In this document: piece after piece, positions 1 to 15,300 of the stretch | Numbering within the stretch: position 1 is the stretch's first letter | Layout of the letters: every line of letters begins with the position of its first letter | NCBI GenBank assembly: GCA_961205875.1 | Contig: OY540822.1 | Location: 16,742,501-16,806,500, forward strand | Length of the DNA stretch: 64,000 nt | Direction: 5' to 3' | Source: Sialis fuliginosa | Lineage: Eukaryota; Arthropoda; Insecta; Megaloptera; Sialidae | Translations under genes and position numbers: made by a program | The notes under the pieces: generated by a model | Seen by the model: only the letters and a program-made list of their open reading frames with translations | Told to the model about the DNA's origin: nothing | Databases searched by the model: none

Positions 1-351
1 CGATGTAAGAATATGCATTTGAAGATTTTGATACGACATAAATCTCATAGTACACAAGTTACAAGAAAGTTGAGACGAGACTGACAATGACGACTGACTT
101 GGCGACGACGCGGACGTTGTTGCAAAAGGCTTTTGTAAAGTTGGAGAAGAAGATGTCTGTATATCGCCATTTATTATAGCTTTGTGATTCGATTCCACGT
201 GATTCTGCAATTCTTCCATCGTATTGAAAGTATCTTGTGCGCAATATATACAGGCCAACTTCGGTGTTATGGACTCGGTTTCAGATCGTGTAAATATTTC
301 CACTTGTTTGTCGCTGTCACTCTCTGGCACGTGACTATTTGTTTCATGTTT
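1..351 (-). CDS. Oaz: Oaz exon 8 (partial): zinc fingers 5 (end), 6 and start of 7
   Basis: After acceptor ATTGTAG the frame is open for 117 codons to the window edge. It completes finger 5 (H287, H292), then has finger 6 starting ACIYC, with 13 instead of the usual 12 residues between second Cys and first His, a long Ser-rich linker, and finger 7 starting SCNLC that is cut by the edge. The exon continues outside the window. Confidence 0.88.
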
Positions 352-3300
352 CTACAATATAAATAATGGTGAATCGATTGTACATACTTCTCGTATTGTA
401 TTGTATTTTATTTTATTTCATACCTCTAGTTCCTGAAGACTGGTAAATATTTTAGAACAGTGCAAACATTCGTGTTTGGTATCTTCGTGAAATTGCGAAT
501 CTCCGTTACCAGCATTACTTGTACTGGTAATGGTTTCAGATGGCTGTGGCTGTGGCTGTGGCTGTGCCTGTTGCTTCTTGTGATTCTGTATGTGTGAAGT
601 AAGTGCTGCAGCTGTGTTATATCCACGATTACAAACAACACATTGGAACGGTTTACCATTGTCATGGGTGCGTAGATGTATCTTCAAATGATCACTAGAA
701 AAATACACATTAATGTGTGTGCAATAATAATGTTATATGTACATAGATATAACATACCTTCTTGAAAAAGCAGCTTCACAATGAGCGCACCTGTATTTTT
801 TATCACCGGTGTGAAGTTTAACATGTCTATCTCGTGATCTCTTGTGTTTGAAAAGTCTAGAACACCATTCGCATCTAAAGGGCATTTGGTCGCTATGAGA
901 CTGAAACATATTTAATTTTACATAGATTTACCTATGTATGTTATATAATATCTAGTAATATTCCATTACCTGTTCATGTTTCTTTAAATAATTAAGTCTA
1001 GAAAAAGCTTTGTTACAGAAATGACAAGCATAAGGAGTTGATTCTGTAGCTCCTACTGTAAATGTTAAGTCTTCTTCAGTTAGCTCTACACCGGAACCCG
1101 TAGTTGCCGGAGTCGGTGGTGTTTCTGACCGCCAACTGCTGCTCCCATCCGTACCCAATACATCTATATGTTACAATACATAACATATGTACAATATAAT
1201 AAATAACTACATATGTGCCGGTACTAATTTTACTTGAAATAGTAAAAAGCACGATACATACACACCACGTACATTATAAATAATATAATATATAAGCATT
1301 TTCAGTAGGTACCGAATACTAAACAGAAATACATAGTTGCTTATCAAAGATTAACACATAACATACATATGTAGACATGCACCTTTACGAGTGCAAATGC
1401 GGGCGTGTGTGTTATGACCCCTGAAAGAGGTGGGCAGATTTCAGTCGACACGTATAAAAATACAATCCTCTGATGGACTTCAAGATATGACACATTGCAC
1501 TTTCCAAATTACCTAAAAACTAGCTTTTATGTCGGCTTCACAACTAAAGAAACACACAAAAGATCTCACGTGATAACATATGAATTATACAAATTGATAT
1601 TACAAGTTTCCCTTTGCGAGATATTTCCTAGGAACCTAACTAACTTTGCAATGCACGAATTGTTATTTGTTATTTTATTTTATTTTATTTCAATGCGTTC
1701 AAATATTCTATTGTTTCCATAGGATGTTTATTAAATTACTTAATCTATGATTGACACACGAGACAAAATATTGATATGTAATCATGTAACATAAACACAT
1801 GTTAGTGTAAATATAAAAATATATACCAACGTGTATTGATCGAAAAGAATCCTTATTGAAATATGCGAGCTATTATATTGTACAATATCATATCAATATC
1901 TTATCAATCACAATTTACAACAATACCAATCTATAGGAGTAGACATTTGTCACCGTATTTCATTATTTAAAAGAAAAACTCTACTTAAAAAATGCGCTAG
2001 ATTTATATTTATATACATATATTACATAACATGAATGATGTATGTTATACAATACATACGTATGAAAATTAAGATAAATTACATATGCGATCAATCAATA
2101 TATTACAGTTAAAAATCTGAATAAGAAGCGACAAAAATGAATATTTCTTTAGACACTTATTAGTTTTTATAAATAAGTGTAATATAAACAATTCGTTGTT
2201 AGTTAGGTATTGTGATTTCTGAATTAGAAGAAACAAAATTGATACTTTAAATCGTTAGGTATTATTATTTTTTTCGTTATCATGGCATTGGTAAAACAAT
2301 CATAAAATAAATATACAAACTAATTTGTTTATAGCATCATTTTGTTTCACACAAAAATTTGATAAGATTAAATTTGATTATTATTCTGAATATTTCTTTA
2401 GCCATAACAATGATTGCAGAAGCATTTTATTATAAACAAATGTTATTAATTATATTATCAGTAGGTACCTGTATATAATGTTTGATTGAAATTTAAATAA
2501 ACAATCAAATACATTTAGATATGGTTCGTGTGAAATATGTTATGTATATTAGTCAGTTAAGTAATTATTTCAATTCGTTTGCAATTAAATAATTGATTTG
2601 AAACAAGTTTTGGTTTTTTGTTGATAATTGAATCCATTTAGGTACAATACAATTTTCATTGAAATCAAACAATTATCTTTACGAGTACGTACGAAAGAAA
2701 TTTTCACCCCATATGCCATATGCTATTATTTAAAATAAAATTCAAAATCAATTCAGATCATATAAAATCAATTTCGATAATAAAATAATTTGCAAGGAAC
2801 TTGGACAACATAATATAAGTAATATATGTATTATTAATCGATTGATCAGGTCTAAATAAAATACCTATTAATATCCAGGCTGACAGAAAAGGTTGATTTC
2901 AGCTTAAATATTATTTGCCAAAACTATTTTTACGATGTGCTTGTTTTCAAACTACCATGTTAGTTATTGATTGTTATTATCTTAACATCACAGATTTTGA
3001 CAAAAAGATGTATTTTTAAAATGGCAATGCAATATTTTCCAAACAAACAGTAACAATTAACACATTGTTAAAATCATTTTTTAAATTTTACGTGAAGGGA
3101 ATCCCTAACTAATAATATAATAAAAATAAAATAAAAAAATAATATAACGCCTAATCAATATTAATAAGTATAATACTAAAGAAAAACATATTATAACAAA
3201 AATCAAAATTGACAGTTTTCATGAAAATATCGATAAGTACAAATATATTAAAATTATAACGCACCTCTTTTTTTTGTAAGTAAATAATTCTCCCTAGATG

Positions 3301-6300
3301 CTTGTATTCTATTTATTAATAGTTCCAGTCTGTGACTATGTCCCTTAAAGAGCATCATTTAGTAAACCAAAATTTATTTAAATTCACCGCCAAAATTTTT
3401 TTATCAATACTGAAAAAAATCACCAACTCAAACCACCACTTTGATTAAAATCATAATTAAAATGTACAATATTTAATTTATTTAGAATTTAAAAAGACAC
3501 TTGTACTTGTGTCTACTGCATTTCAAGAAACCGCTCATACTGAGAATCACCAATAGAATATTACAACTACGCTAAGTTACCCCCCTCCCCCCCCCCTGCC
3601 TACTTCTACCTTAAATCAGTGATACAGTGATAAAGTATTGTCGACCTTACTGCATTTCATTCATACAAAATCATAAGTACATTTAAACAGGATTCAATTT
3701 TATATATGTTATAATATAATATATGTATGTATATCGCTCATTTGCTACAACAATGACAAAATGACTATTTTTGAGTTAATTATACAAGAAAAACCGTTCG
3801 TTACTTTGTACTTTCTATAACGAGAACGGCATATCTGAGCTTCTTTAATTTAACTACGAGAGAGCATAAATATATTTGATAATTATCATATATTGTACAT
3901 TTACACTATACGTGTTTCCTGAAAAATCACTATTTTTAAGTTATGTGAATGTTGTAGCAAATGAGCGATTCGATAATACCCATGTAGGTAACATATATTA
4001 AAAATACTGTTTTTCACTTTGTATACGGACATTATAACAAAGATAATAATGAAATGAGTTATATGTACCTACGTACATATATGCTAGAAGAAACGTTGGA
4101 CATGTTGTTTCACAACAATGGCAGCGAGTTGCGTGAGACCTTGTCCGGAAGAAGCCTAAGTGAACTCCGGTAGTAAATACTCGTTTCCGGAGATTCATCC
4201 CGCCCCTTAAACACTTGGCCAATCGCAAGTAATTCTCGAAAACACGTGGCGGTTCCCCAATCAAATAATTAAAATGATATTTATTTATGATAGGACACAA
4301 TGTAGACAATTTTCGGATTTAAAAATCTATTAATATTGCATGAAACAAACGAAAATCGAATGATTAAATAAAACAATTACATAACTGACTAACTTAAAAA
4401 CAAACTGTGTACAAAGTTAAAAGTGGTTCTTATCAAATTACTGAATCTAATTCTTGATTGATGCGTTTAAAGCATTAACAATTTTATCAAAAATGATTTA
4501 AATAACCGCGTTATTTTAAAATTAGTTATACTTTCGTCCGGTAAGCGATCTATATAGTTTGCATTATTCACCTTTAACAGTGTTGACAGTACCTGACCTT
4601 ATTAGGTCCGTGAGAACGACTAGTGGTCTCTTAATAGAATAAAAAATATCACCTCTTCCTTGCAATAATGCTTATCGATATATACATTGCATAATACGAC
4701 AAGTTTTTTCTCCTGTACATTACATTACATATAGAAGACACATATATGTATATATACAGTAGGTATATGTTACATGTACTTACACATGCAATACATGTAG
4801 GTGCTGTACTGCATCGTTTACAAAAGCTTGACAAGTTGTTTTATTTAATTTCATATTAATTGTTATTTGTTTGTAACCGAAGATTTTTGCAGGTGATTTT
4901 ATTTTATAGTTGAATGAGCACACCTTACTTATTTCGTTACACCTATTGGTTTTTAGTTAATGCTGCACCAGGCCTTATAAAAAACAGGCCCTAGAAATAA
5001 TATAATACGTATGTATATATAGCTAAACACGAATCGGAAATAAATGTATTTAGTAATACAAGCAGCATAAACATGGGTTTGACTACATAAAAGTGATTTG
5101 GGGCTTTTAAATAGGCCACCCCGCCGAGTTAGGAACACATTATATGTTAAGTATAGGGAGTGATTTCTATTGCACTCTGTATGTACATATCACATATGTA
5201 TAATATGTATTATATGTACAATACATTCATTTATTTTCGTAACTTAATTTAATTTTAGTTATTATTGTTTATTTAATTACATATACTTGATATACGAGTA
5301 AGTCTTTAAAATTGACGCTAAATAAATCTCTCACTTACAATTAGAAATGTATCCATTTGCAATTTTTCTTTAATCGTGTACTAATTGTCCCTATGTTAAA
5401 TTTCCTATGTCTTAATCAACTTGGAATACATATTATTTTAGCGAAACAATAAAATGAAATATCGGTACATTTTAATAATTAAAAAGTATTATAATGATTA
5501 CATTATCTAATACAATTTGTACTGTAGGTACGTACGAGTATTTTAATTTCAACAAAAGGGTTTTTTCCTGAAATTCACCTTTATAATTTAAGAAGATAAA
5601 CGTATCAAAATAAAATAATGTTTTTTTAATGGGCGGCTTGGGGTATAAAAAGAATAGACCCAAAAAAACAAGTAAAAACTAATTTTGTTATAAATAATGA
5701 AGAGTGGAATATTTAGAATAGTTGTTGTTATGAATTTAAAAAAGTGCAATGTTTATAAAAATATCACGAAAATACGCTACTTTTTGAAATGCTGTATAGA
5801 ATAATATAAATAGTTTTGTTTTTGTTTGTTCAGAGTGCATACTGCATATACATATATGTATATTGTAGGTACATATGGTATATATGTACATATAATGGTT
5901 AAAATTCTGGTAATTTTTTCATGATTTAGGAAGCACCAAGAGTTCAAAGCCGGCATTCGGTTTATCTGCACAATCTCTGGTAGTTGCAGTTATTTTCTGC
6001 ACTCCCGTGAATTTTTAATTGCTGGTTTTCTTGCGAGTACATAAAAACCGGTGTTACAATTTTTTGTGTACAATGTACAACATTTTTATAGTGTGATACT
6101 TGCAATAATTTACACTTGTTCTGCTTTTGTAATTGTTTCCTCTCTTTTATCTTCGAACTTTTTGCAATTAATTGTATTTTAATAAAAAAAAAATCATTTT
6201 TCATATAAGTTTATCTAAAAAAAATATTTGTGTCTGTCAATTTGGAAGAAAACACCGAAATTTATATTAGATAAAAAAAATTAAGTTAAAGTTGTAGAAA

Positions 6301-9300
6301 ATGTATTTTTTTATAATTTATATTACATTCATTATTGCATGTTTTATCAATTAATCAGTTAAAATACACATCTTTTGTGAAATTTTAATATCTATCTACA
6401 GATTTTGATTAGACTAATTCATCAATTAAAGGTAATGGCAATATATAATTTATTATAGTCTTAGATATGACCTCAGTAATCGCTATTTTTGAATTAAATG
6501 TACTGAATTAGAAATATTTGTTGATATTCGATTACTACCATTTCTGTAACATACATTAATGTAAGTATATACATTTAACTGTGCGTACTTTGGTAATTAA
6601 ATAAAGAGTTAGTTGTTTTATTAGAATTACAAAAACAGTAAACATTGGTCTTATAGCGGCCATAACTAGTGCCAGTACAAACTACCTACATAGGATAGGA
6701 TAGGATAGGATAGGATATATTTAAAATAATTTAGCAATATTATTATTTGAATGCGATGTATAGACAGGATGCGGACAGAAGTGACAGATTACACTTAACA
6801 TGAACCAGTGGTACTCAAGAGAATTAACGTAGTTTCGCATCTGTAACAGGGCTGATGAATTATGTTAAATGTGCGATATATTTTATGTAACATACACTGT
6901 AGATACGTTTCACATCAAATAGTTTTTAATTAACAAATAAATATTAGAAATTTAATATTTAAAAACGTTAGACATTCTAAAATTAGGAATACGTTTGAAA
7001 ATTTGAAAATTCACGACAGTAACAAGAGTTTTGAAAATCTGAAAGAGATTCATGTAAAACTTAAAATAAAATAAGTTTGTTTTTGAATTTTATTGTGAAA
7101 TCTTATTAAACGAATATTTAAATAATAACAAAACGTTTGCATATTTAGCTTTCATTTTGCCCTGAATTTGCATAAAAATCATACCGCGTAAAAAGAGACC
7201 CTACTCTATACTATAGTGTATATTTAGTGATTTGCACTATTTAATTAAATTATTTACAATAGATATTATATTAAAAATACATCACAAAATATTCAATCTA
7301 AATTATCTAATTTTTAATTGTCTTAACCACTGTCTTTTTTTATCAAAATTTTTCGTAACATACATAGCTAATAATAATAATAATAATTTACTTTAACATG
7401 ATAGTTATGTACACGTGACCAAAAGTTGTGTGGGTAATATGTATAGTAGTCATATCAATTATTATACAAATACATATACATATATTATACCTATGTACAT
7501 ATATATGTGCAATGTAAATATTGTGGAAAAGTACTGAACCGATTTTGATGGAACTTTAACTGTCACTGATTTCATAAATGCTATAATTTAATAAAAAGCT
7601 TAATGTTTTGGAATAACGAATAGTTAATTGTTACGATTGACCTTTATATTTGGACACTCTTTGCTATACACTATGTTACATACGTCCAGCTGTTTAATAC
7701 CTACATATGTACATACATACATATGTCATGCTTCATTAATAGGTACATAAGTAACGCCTAGTTTGATTTAACGTAACTGCACTCACAATCAGCTGCTAGT
7801 TCCATTAACATTAAATCAAAAATATCTGTAACAATGAAAATATACCTACTTTTTTACTAACAATAAGTATATCCATTTAAACATAGTACAATTATGTCTA
7901 ATAGTGGCGTCTATGGAATGAATATAATTTAAGTGTATAATTTAATTTTGGGGTCCATTTAGACGGCACACTTTGATGATACATATATAGGAAATATTAA
8001 CCCACACATATGTACTTGTCACTAGAATATTACGTAGCGGACATTTAAAAACCGGAAACAAACTATATACAATATAGCGGTACCGGAAGTCGACTATATG
8101 TACTACGCGCCAATTTTAAATTATTTAACCTGCATATATTTATATTCGTATTATATTAGTATTAAATTATACTCTTATAATTAATTGTTATTTAACAACG
8201 TATTTCAAATGATATATAGTACATACAAAATAATATCAATAATACAAAATTACCAAAACTTGTGATCGTTCTTAAAAATACATAAGGTAATGGCACCAAT
8301 CTTGGATCATACCCCAATGTTGGACTCTTGTTTAATTACATGTACATTAACTGTAAAATAGCTTTATTTGATGGCAATCGGCCAATGGGTGTTAAAATGG
8401 TAGACATTTAAATTAATTATTAGTGTAATCTATTTATTAATTATTATTTTATCATTGCGTCTGCAACACATTGTTTACAATTTTATAACTTTTGTGTCGT
8501 AGTACTTATTATTACTGGAGAAAAAACGGAAACAAAATAAAAGGCTGTAATTAAAAAAAAACTACATATGTATAATTGCGGACTTTGTTAATTACATTGA
8601 TTTAATAAAGAGGTTCTTGTTATTAGTAACATGAGTTGATGAGAATTACAAAAAAACAAGTGTACGTTGCTCTTAAAGCGTCCAAGACTGGCGTCAGTAC
8701 CGTATGTCTAAGTTGTTTAGATTTTTTTTATTAAGGTTGATTAAAAAATCTTAAATAAGTAATTCAATACTTAATCGTTCTTTGAAACAGATCACCTTTT
8801 CATTTCCAAAAAGGCGGTCTATTTATATACTTAAATATCATACTCAAGATTTAAAGTAATGCATAATAATAGATACTTATTTCCTGTGTTTTTGTAAGAC
8901 AAAATAAATGCACCCTTTCAAAATAAAACTATAATAGAACGAAAATGAGAGAGAGATTATATACGTATATACGAGTATATATATATATATATATATTAGA
9001 AAAAACGATGATATGTATTATTGAACCGATTTTAGCGAAATTTTCATTGTTAAGATATGAAATTAGTGAGTTTATAGAGCAGCCGATCGCGCGGGCATTC
9101 GCCGGTTGTCAATTAGGTAAAGAAAAAGAAAATGAACATATTGATATTTATTTGGGGTTGAGGTGTGGGTACGAGGTGGGCCCCTTGCGGACCCCAGCTA
9201 ACGGTAGCGGGGGTTTGGTCTCAGCACGCACCACTTCCATCACATGCATATCATCTTAAAGTTTAATTGAGTCTTGGCGCGTTGGGACCCAAGGACTGAG

Positions 9301-12300
9301 ATTGCGTTGCAACCCCCTTGGGAGGGGGGGGGGATCCCGTACCTCAATCTGTCCCGTCACCTTCACCCCATTCCACTACTTAGCTGCTAGCTGCTACTGA
9401 TCAAACAAATTATAAAAAGACGAACCATCTTATCTGCCTGCCTCCTTATTCTTCATCTTCTTCTTCTTCTTCTTCTTCTTCTTCTTCTTGTTCAAGTCCT
9501 TCTTATTCTTATTCTAGCCCCACTGCCCCACCCACCCATACACACGTACAGATATGAATATCTGCTGGAAATTACATTTTCTGATTTTGTTTGCCTGTAT
9601 GTCTTATTGCTATTTTAAATTTCTCCGTGTTTGTGTTGGGTACTGCTTTTTATATAAAACAGTTATCAACATTTTTTTACTCTTGTATCTTTACGTTTTC
9701 TATGGTCTTAAAGGAGTATTTGGCAACGATATATGTCACGCTTTGAAAGCTTACATCTTCGGAACTAATAATAATCGTAGATCAATAAATAGATAGTTTA
9801 TATGTAATATATACATAGTCCTATTTATAATAAAACTAGATGTGCCCGCGGCTTACTACATTATATTGTTAAATATTTAACGTAACGTAACAAAATATAG
9901 CCTATAACCTGGCCAGAGAATGTACCTATGAATTATAAAAGAAACCATGTAAATCGGATGTGTTTTATAATACATATACGGTATGTACGATATTAATAAT
10001 ATATGTAGATGAGTTGAAATTGAAGTTAATTTGAATGAAAAGCTGATAGTTTGGATTTGTAATATCGCGCGCGGTTGTACAATATATGATAAATACGAGT
10101 ACAGCCCTGTGCGTAGAAGTACGAGTAACGACTCACACACCCATGTGAAGCAATAGGCGACTGGGGACCAGTTAGAGAGCACCAGTAATGCATTGAATTA
10201 GACAGTAATACAACATTGAACCGATTGTTCCCAGCGGTTTGTGCGCTAGCACCGCGAAGGGACTTCAATCCGGACGAGCCGTAACGCTTTCTTGGCTTCT
10301 AGGTATCAACCGCAAGTTCGACTCTTTATAAATGTAATTAATATTAGGGTTACGCGGTTTTAAAGGATTATCAATCGGACGTTTCTCTGTTACGCGCAAA
10401 CGCGCGCACACAAACCACTTTATGAATAAACAAAAGCCTCAGTATGATAGCGTTGGCAAGTTATTATTATATTCAAGTTGTCTACAGGCGCTCGCTAGGT
10501 GACAGAAGCTTCCTAAGTGCTGTTGTGTTGCCTGATTATGATCATCTAAGGGGTCGTTTTGCCAGCACATTGTTCTCTATACAGAGTGTATTTGATTTGG
10601 CTAGCACCTATAACGGTTTGCCGCTAAGAAAACATACCCTCCGCCCCCTCCCAACAACTCTACCCACAAGGTGGGTGTGTGTGCGATACTATCTTTTTTA
10701 ACATCCGTCAAACATGGGACAAATTTAATTCTGGTTATCATTTTTCAGGGAATAAATATTGGTTTGCTTATTTATTTTTATTGTATGTGTGTCAAATTAC
10801 TTTTTTTCATTATTGATATTGTAAAAAATGATTATTTTTTATTTGAAAAAGATATAGGATAAAATATCAAATCAAGAATATTAAATTGAATGTTTGTAAA
10901 TAGTTTTAATGAGGAATTTAAAAAATACATAAAATAGGATTTCTAGTTTTTTGCTCCCTACATTCAGGAACTCGTATGTTGGGAACAAATACGACCGACA
11001 CACACGCACTCGTAAAGCGGGAAGTACCTCTATTTTATTTACACAATCAATTTTAATATTACATTGCAACAATACAGCATAAAAATCAAATCGATTTTTA
11101 TTAATTTCATTTATAAGTTTATAAAAATATAGTATTTAGAAATAATAATCCACGAACTATTTCTAAAATTCGCAAGGACGCCTATCAAAGTAACCTATAA
11201 TGGGGCTTACAAGACTCTAATTTGGAGTACAGGAGTTATGGGCCCGTGATAGAATTGTAATAATCGTAAAGTTGCTGTACAAAAGGGCGATGTTCTGTTG
11301 GTGTATTTTACTGTTATAGAATGTTTGTAAACTACTATTAATGTAAATAATAGCTATATTAAGTTATTATTTGGTTTTACCAACCCTGAGTATAAATTAA
11401 TCTACTATATACAAAAACGGACGAATAAAAGAATTGCGTTGACTAATTACAAGAGTTGGCACCCCTGAAGTTAATTCCGTAGGTTGGTAGTATTAGCAGC
11501 GGTATTATGGGCCCTAGGAGGGCCATTCTGGGGTCACTTTATGTAACCCTGAGGGCCAGACGGTCAGCCTAAGCAATCAAAAACACCAACAGATTAGAGA
11601 AAAAAACCTTATTGTACTCTAGCTGCAAGGAGGGGCTGTTACAGAACTGTATCACTAACAATATTTCACACAAAAATCGAGCCTTTTTCTTTTGTTGGTC
11701 ACTTCTAAACTATTATGTTATACCTACACATACATATATTCTTATTATACAATACAATACAATACAATAGATAGGTATTAGATCTTATTATAAATAATTA
11801 AAAATCAAACGTTGAAATAATATAAAAGTTATAAATTTTATAACCATATAATAGGTGTTTTTTATTATACCTATATATTATACTAAATTTAAATTTACTG
11901 TCTTTATTTAAACTAATTAATTGAATGTTTCCAAATTCTTTAAAAATGTTTTCGTATGCCTATTCATTAAATAATATGTAATTCATTAATAAAAAAACTC
12001 ACAATAAAATACCAGATGATTTTGTTATTTAATATTTATAATTTGTATTTTAATATTTGTTAATAGGTATTAAACAAAATAGGTAAAAAAAAAAACTATA
12101 TTTTAAAATATTCCTTTTTCCTGTGAATGTTTAAAAATGCGCGAATTTTTGCATATGCGAATTTGAATATTTAATATACCTACAATTAAAAGCATTTTCA
12201 TCACCTAATTTTAAAGAAAAAAACCAAATATCAACATTCTTTCAATTTTTATAAAAAATATCGTTTTTAACAAAGCCGTATTAAAATAACATATCTCGTA

Positions 12301-15300
12301 ATTTTTCATCGGGACAACGAATGAAACAAACTTATCATTATATTATTCAGTATGTATTTATGTATGTATTGTAAACTGCAATATAAATACAATCAATCAC
12401 AATAAGTTGCCTACATTATAAAATATAAATCTACCTATTACAACACTGTTGTTATTGTGACTGTTATACAAGGAAATGTATAAAATGAAATAATTATATA
12501 TTTAGGATATTTAAATGTATCAATTATTATTGTCTTATCAAATAGTTTAAAAAATGAATAGACATTTATTTTGTTTGCTTTATTAAAAATGAAAATGGTT
12601 ACAAGTTGTTATAGGGTTAATTAATAATGTGGAAAAGGTAAACTGCATACCGACATTTTAAGTGTAAAATGTTGTACCATTTTCAGATTTGAAAACGTCA
12701 AGCTAAATAGATTAAATTGTAAACTTCCTGATAGCCATTTGCTGTTAAGCTTTTCGTTTTCCCAATGTCATTATAAATTTGTAATGCGGACTTTACTTTA
12801 CCTTCATCATAATTAATGAAATATGTACATACGAAATTTCGTCAATATCGGTAAATATATGTTACACTAACCTGAATCGATGCTGTCATTTGTATCAGAT
12901 AAAGATGGAGATCTGCAAAGTTCCATACGAGCAGCAGCCACAGCTTCTGAAAGGAAATACATATATTTTATAGTTATATGGACAGATTTGAATTGATCTA
13001 ATTGTTGCAGGTATGTGTAAAATACATATATGATAGGTAAGGGGTTATACATAACATATAATAGATTTTGCAGGCGTTGGCGTTTGCGATTGCGATTAAA
13101 CATAATTATTATGTTCGCAAAAGGGCGAACAAAATCTGTATATGTTAGAATGGATTAAGTCGATCCTCGGATCAATACGGATCTACGAGTAGAACAGCGT
13201 GGTCGAGAGTAGCAAGAGAGAGTTATATGGGTTCCGAGTTGTAATACAAAGAATAAATTATTACAACCCTTCCCAAGGGACATAAGAGCTCGGTATGGGA
13301 TATAGCTAGCAGGCTACACGATCCCCCTGAGTACACTATGCGCATGGCGGCAGAAAATTAACAGAACCCCCAGGGAAATCTGGTGATCTCTCCAGCGGCC
13401 TTCCCGCCGCCTCCCTGACGGGGCCGCCTCGCATTCCACCTTCTATGTTACCCGCACTCCCGCGCACCCTCGTCCCATCTAGAACCGCCACAAACAGTGG
13501 CGTACCAACAATAATAATAGCAAATATTTACATTACATAATACCACTTACCATCGTTTTCTTCTATTTTTACTTGTGTTTCATTTAATACATTCGATTCA
13601 TCGATCAAAGATGAAACTGCAAAAAAATAACATATCATTTATAAAAATACAAATTATATATGTATATTATACGTGTATACATATATAGTATACCTTCATT
13701 TTCTTCAGACTTCATTTGCAAATCTTCTGATGCTTTACTTTCTTCTAAAAGTGATGTAACTGTAAAAAAAATTAAATACTCAAAATCACTTTTAATATAT
13801 GTACATTTGGCACAATTTAAACCTTGTAGAGTAGAAGGTTAGTAGAAATTCAAATTGAAATTATTGGCAATCTCTTAAAACCGAGACTTGTAATACGATA
13901 TCGTTTACCTACTGTAAAACTTGTATCCAGAAGCGTAATAATAACACATTTGAAAAAGTATCTAATTTGGAAGGAGGGGTCTACACGTACGTAGTAAATA
14001 AAATATCTAAAACTGCTTTACAAAACTAACAATAAGCCACATTTGTTATATTTGTTATATGTTAACATTAAATTGTTAATATATGTATGTTATGTATTAA
14101 ACATACATACTGTATATTATACACTAGGGGTCCTATACGATAAATAATAATATAAATAGTGAAATAATATATAAATATCAACTGTATCCGTAGATTAAGC
14201 AGCTCACAATCAGCTTAAAGCATTAATTAAATGGGTCTAATTAATTCTAAGTACATAATACCTTATTATCAGTAAAGACAAACGGTACCTATATTGAGTG
14301 AAACCTCCATTAAATTAATGTTTTTAATCGATCATAAATGAAATTACATTAAATTTTACTTTGATTCGATTTGCTCTAGTTTGACTAGAACAATTTATAT
14401 ATATACTATATATAAAATAATTTGAATAAAATTATGAATACAGATTTCAACAATTATAATTCGATAAACATATTAAATCGAAAAATGTTTTATTGAATAC
14501 CTATGCACGTTGATATTATTAACTTGTAAACGGTGCGATTTATTTTCCTTTGAATCATTTTGTCTACTAATATTCGTTGTTTTAGGTATTCAGATCCTGA
14601 CGGCGTTATTTATTTAAAAAAATTATATTCTTTTACCTTATTATGGTATACATTAGGTATAAATAAATGATTAAAAAATCAAATCGGCAAACTCGATTTT
14701 CAATTGAAAGATACTTTGTATAGGTATATAACATAATATGTTATGTTAGGTAGGTATTTATTTAGAAAAACGTATACAAGTTTATGTTAATGTAAAAATG
14801 ATGTTAGTAGTATGTTACGTATATTATGTTATGTTATATCGATGTTTGTTATATGTTAATGACAAAGCGAGGTCCGGCCGTAGAAGAAGACATCCAAGTC
14901 CTACTCTGTAAGCACACGCTTGTCTCTTGGGATTCACCACCAAGCTAAAGGCGACAGCGATGGGGCGGCAAAACCCGGTACGGGTATTCTGGTCCCCGGG
15001 GAGGCGGCCTCGAGCCCCCCATCTCCCCCACCACTGCTTTATCTCGCTAACACCCCCGTTCATACAGCCACGTATCCAAATACAAACTCATAGAATTCAA
15101 ATCAGTTATTAACATAGATTGTTTAAATTCAGTGACCAATATTCCCAACTGAATTTTTATTCGATATTACCTATATATTTTATTATGACATAGGTATGAG
15201 ATTTCCAGCACCACATTAATGTAATTTGACTTGTATTTTACTTGAATTTCAGTTAAAGTGTAAATGAAATGAATTAAGTTAAGATGCTTGCCTAATATGA

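Larger units (their letters stand above)
1164..12871 (-). other. Oaz intron 4 (11.7 kb, AT-rich)
   Basis: I found no supportable coding exon here. The open frames in it (for example near 3998-4309, 5962-6204, 9554-9796 and 10444-10701) have low-complexity, AT-driven translations and no family signature. The intron contains short tandem repeats, a Helitron relic near 9836-9960, and GC-richer unclassified inserts around 9150-9380, 10040-10340 and 11440-11600. Regulatory elements could be present but are not visible by eye. Confidence 0.7.

Noticed and set aside
59-244. Separate 61-codon minus-strand open frame
   Set aside because: It is an out-of-frame shadow of Oaz exon 8.
952-1158. Start of a 68-codon protein at 1158
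   Set aside because: The first codon is TTG inside Oaz exon 5 and the 3' end reads into the intron past the GTAATG donor.
8945-9259. 104-codon open frame in the Oaz intron
   Set aside because: It starts in a TA microsatellite, crosses a composition boundary and has no recognisable domain.
10290-10330. tRNA-like B box suggesting a tRNA or SINE
   Set aside because: No A box at the right distance and no cloverleaf or anticodon stem could be formed.
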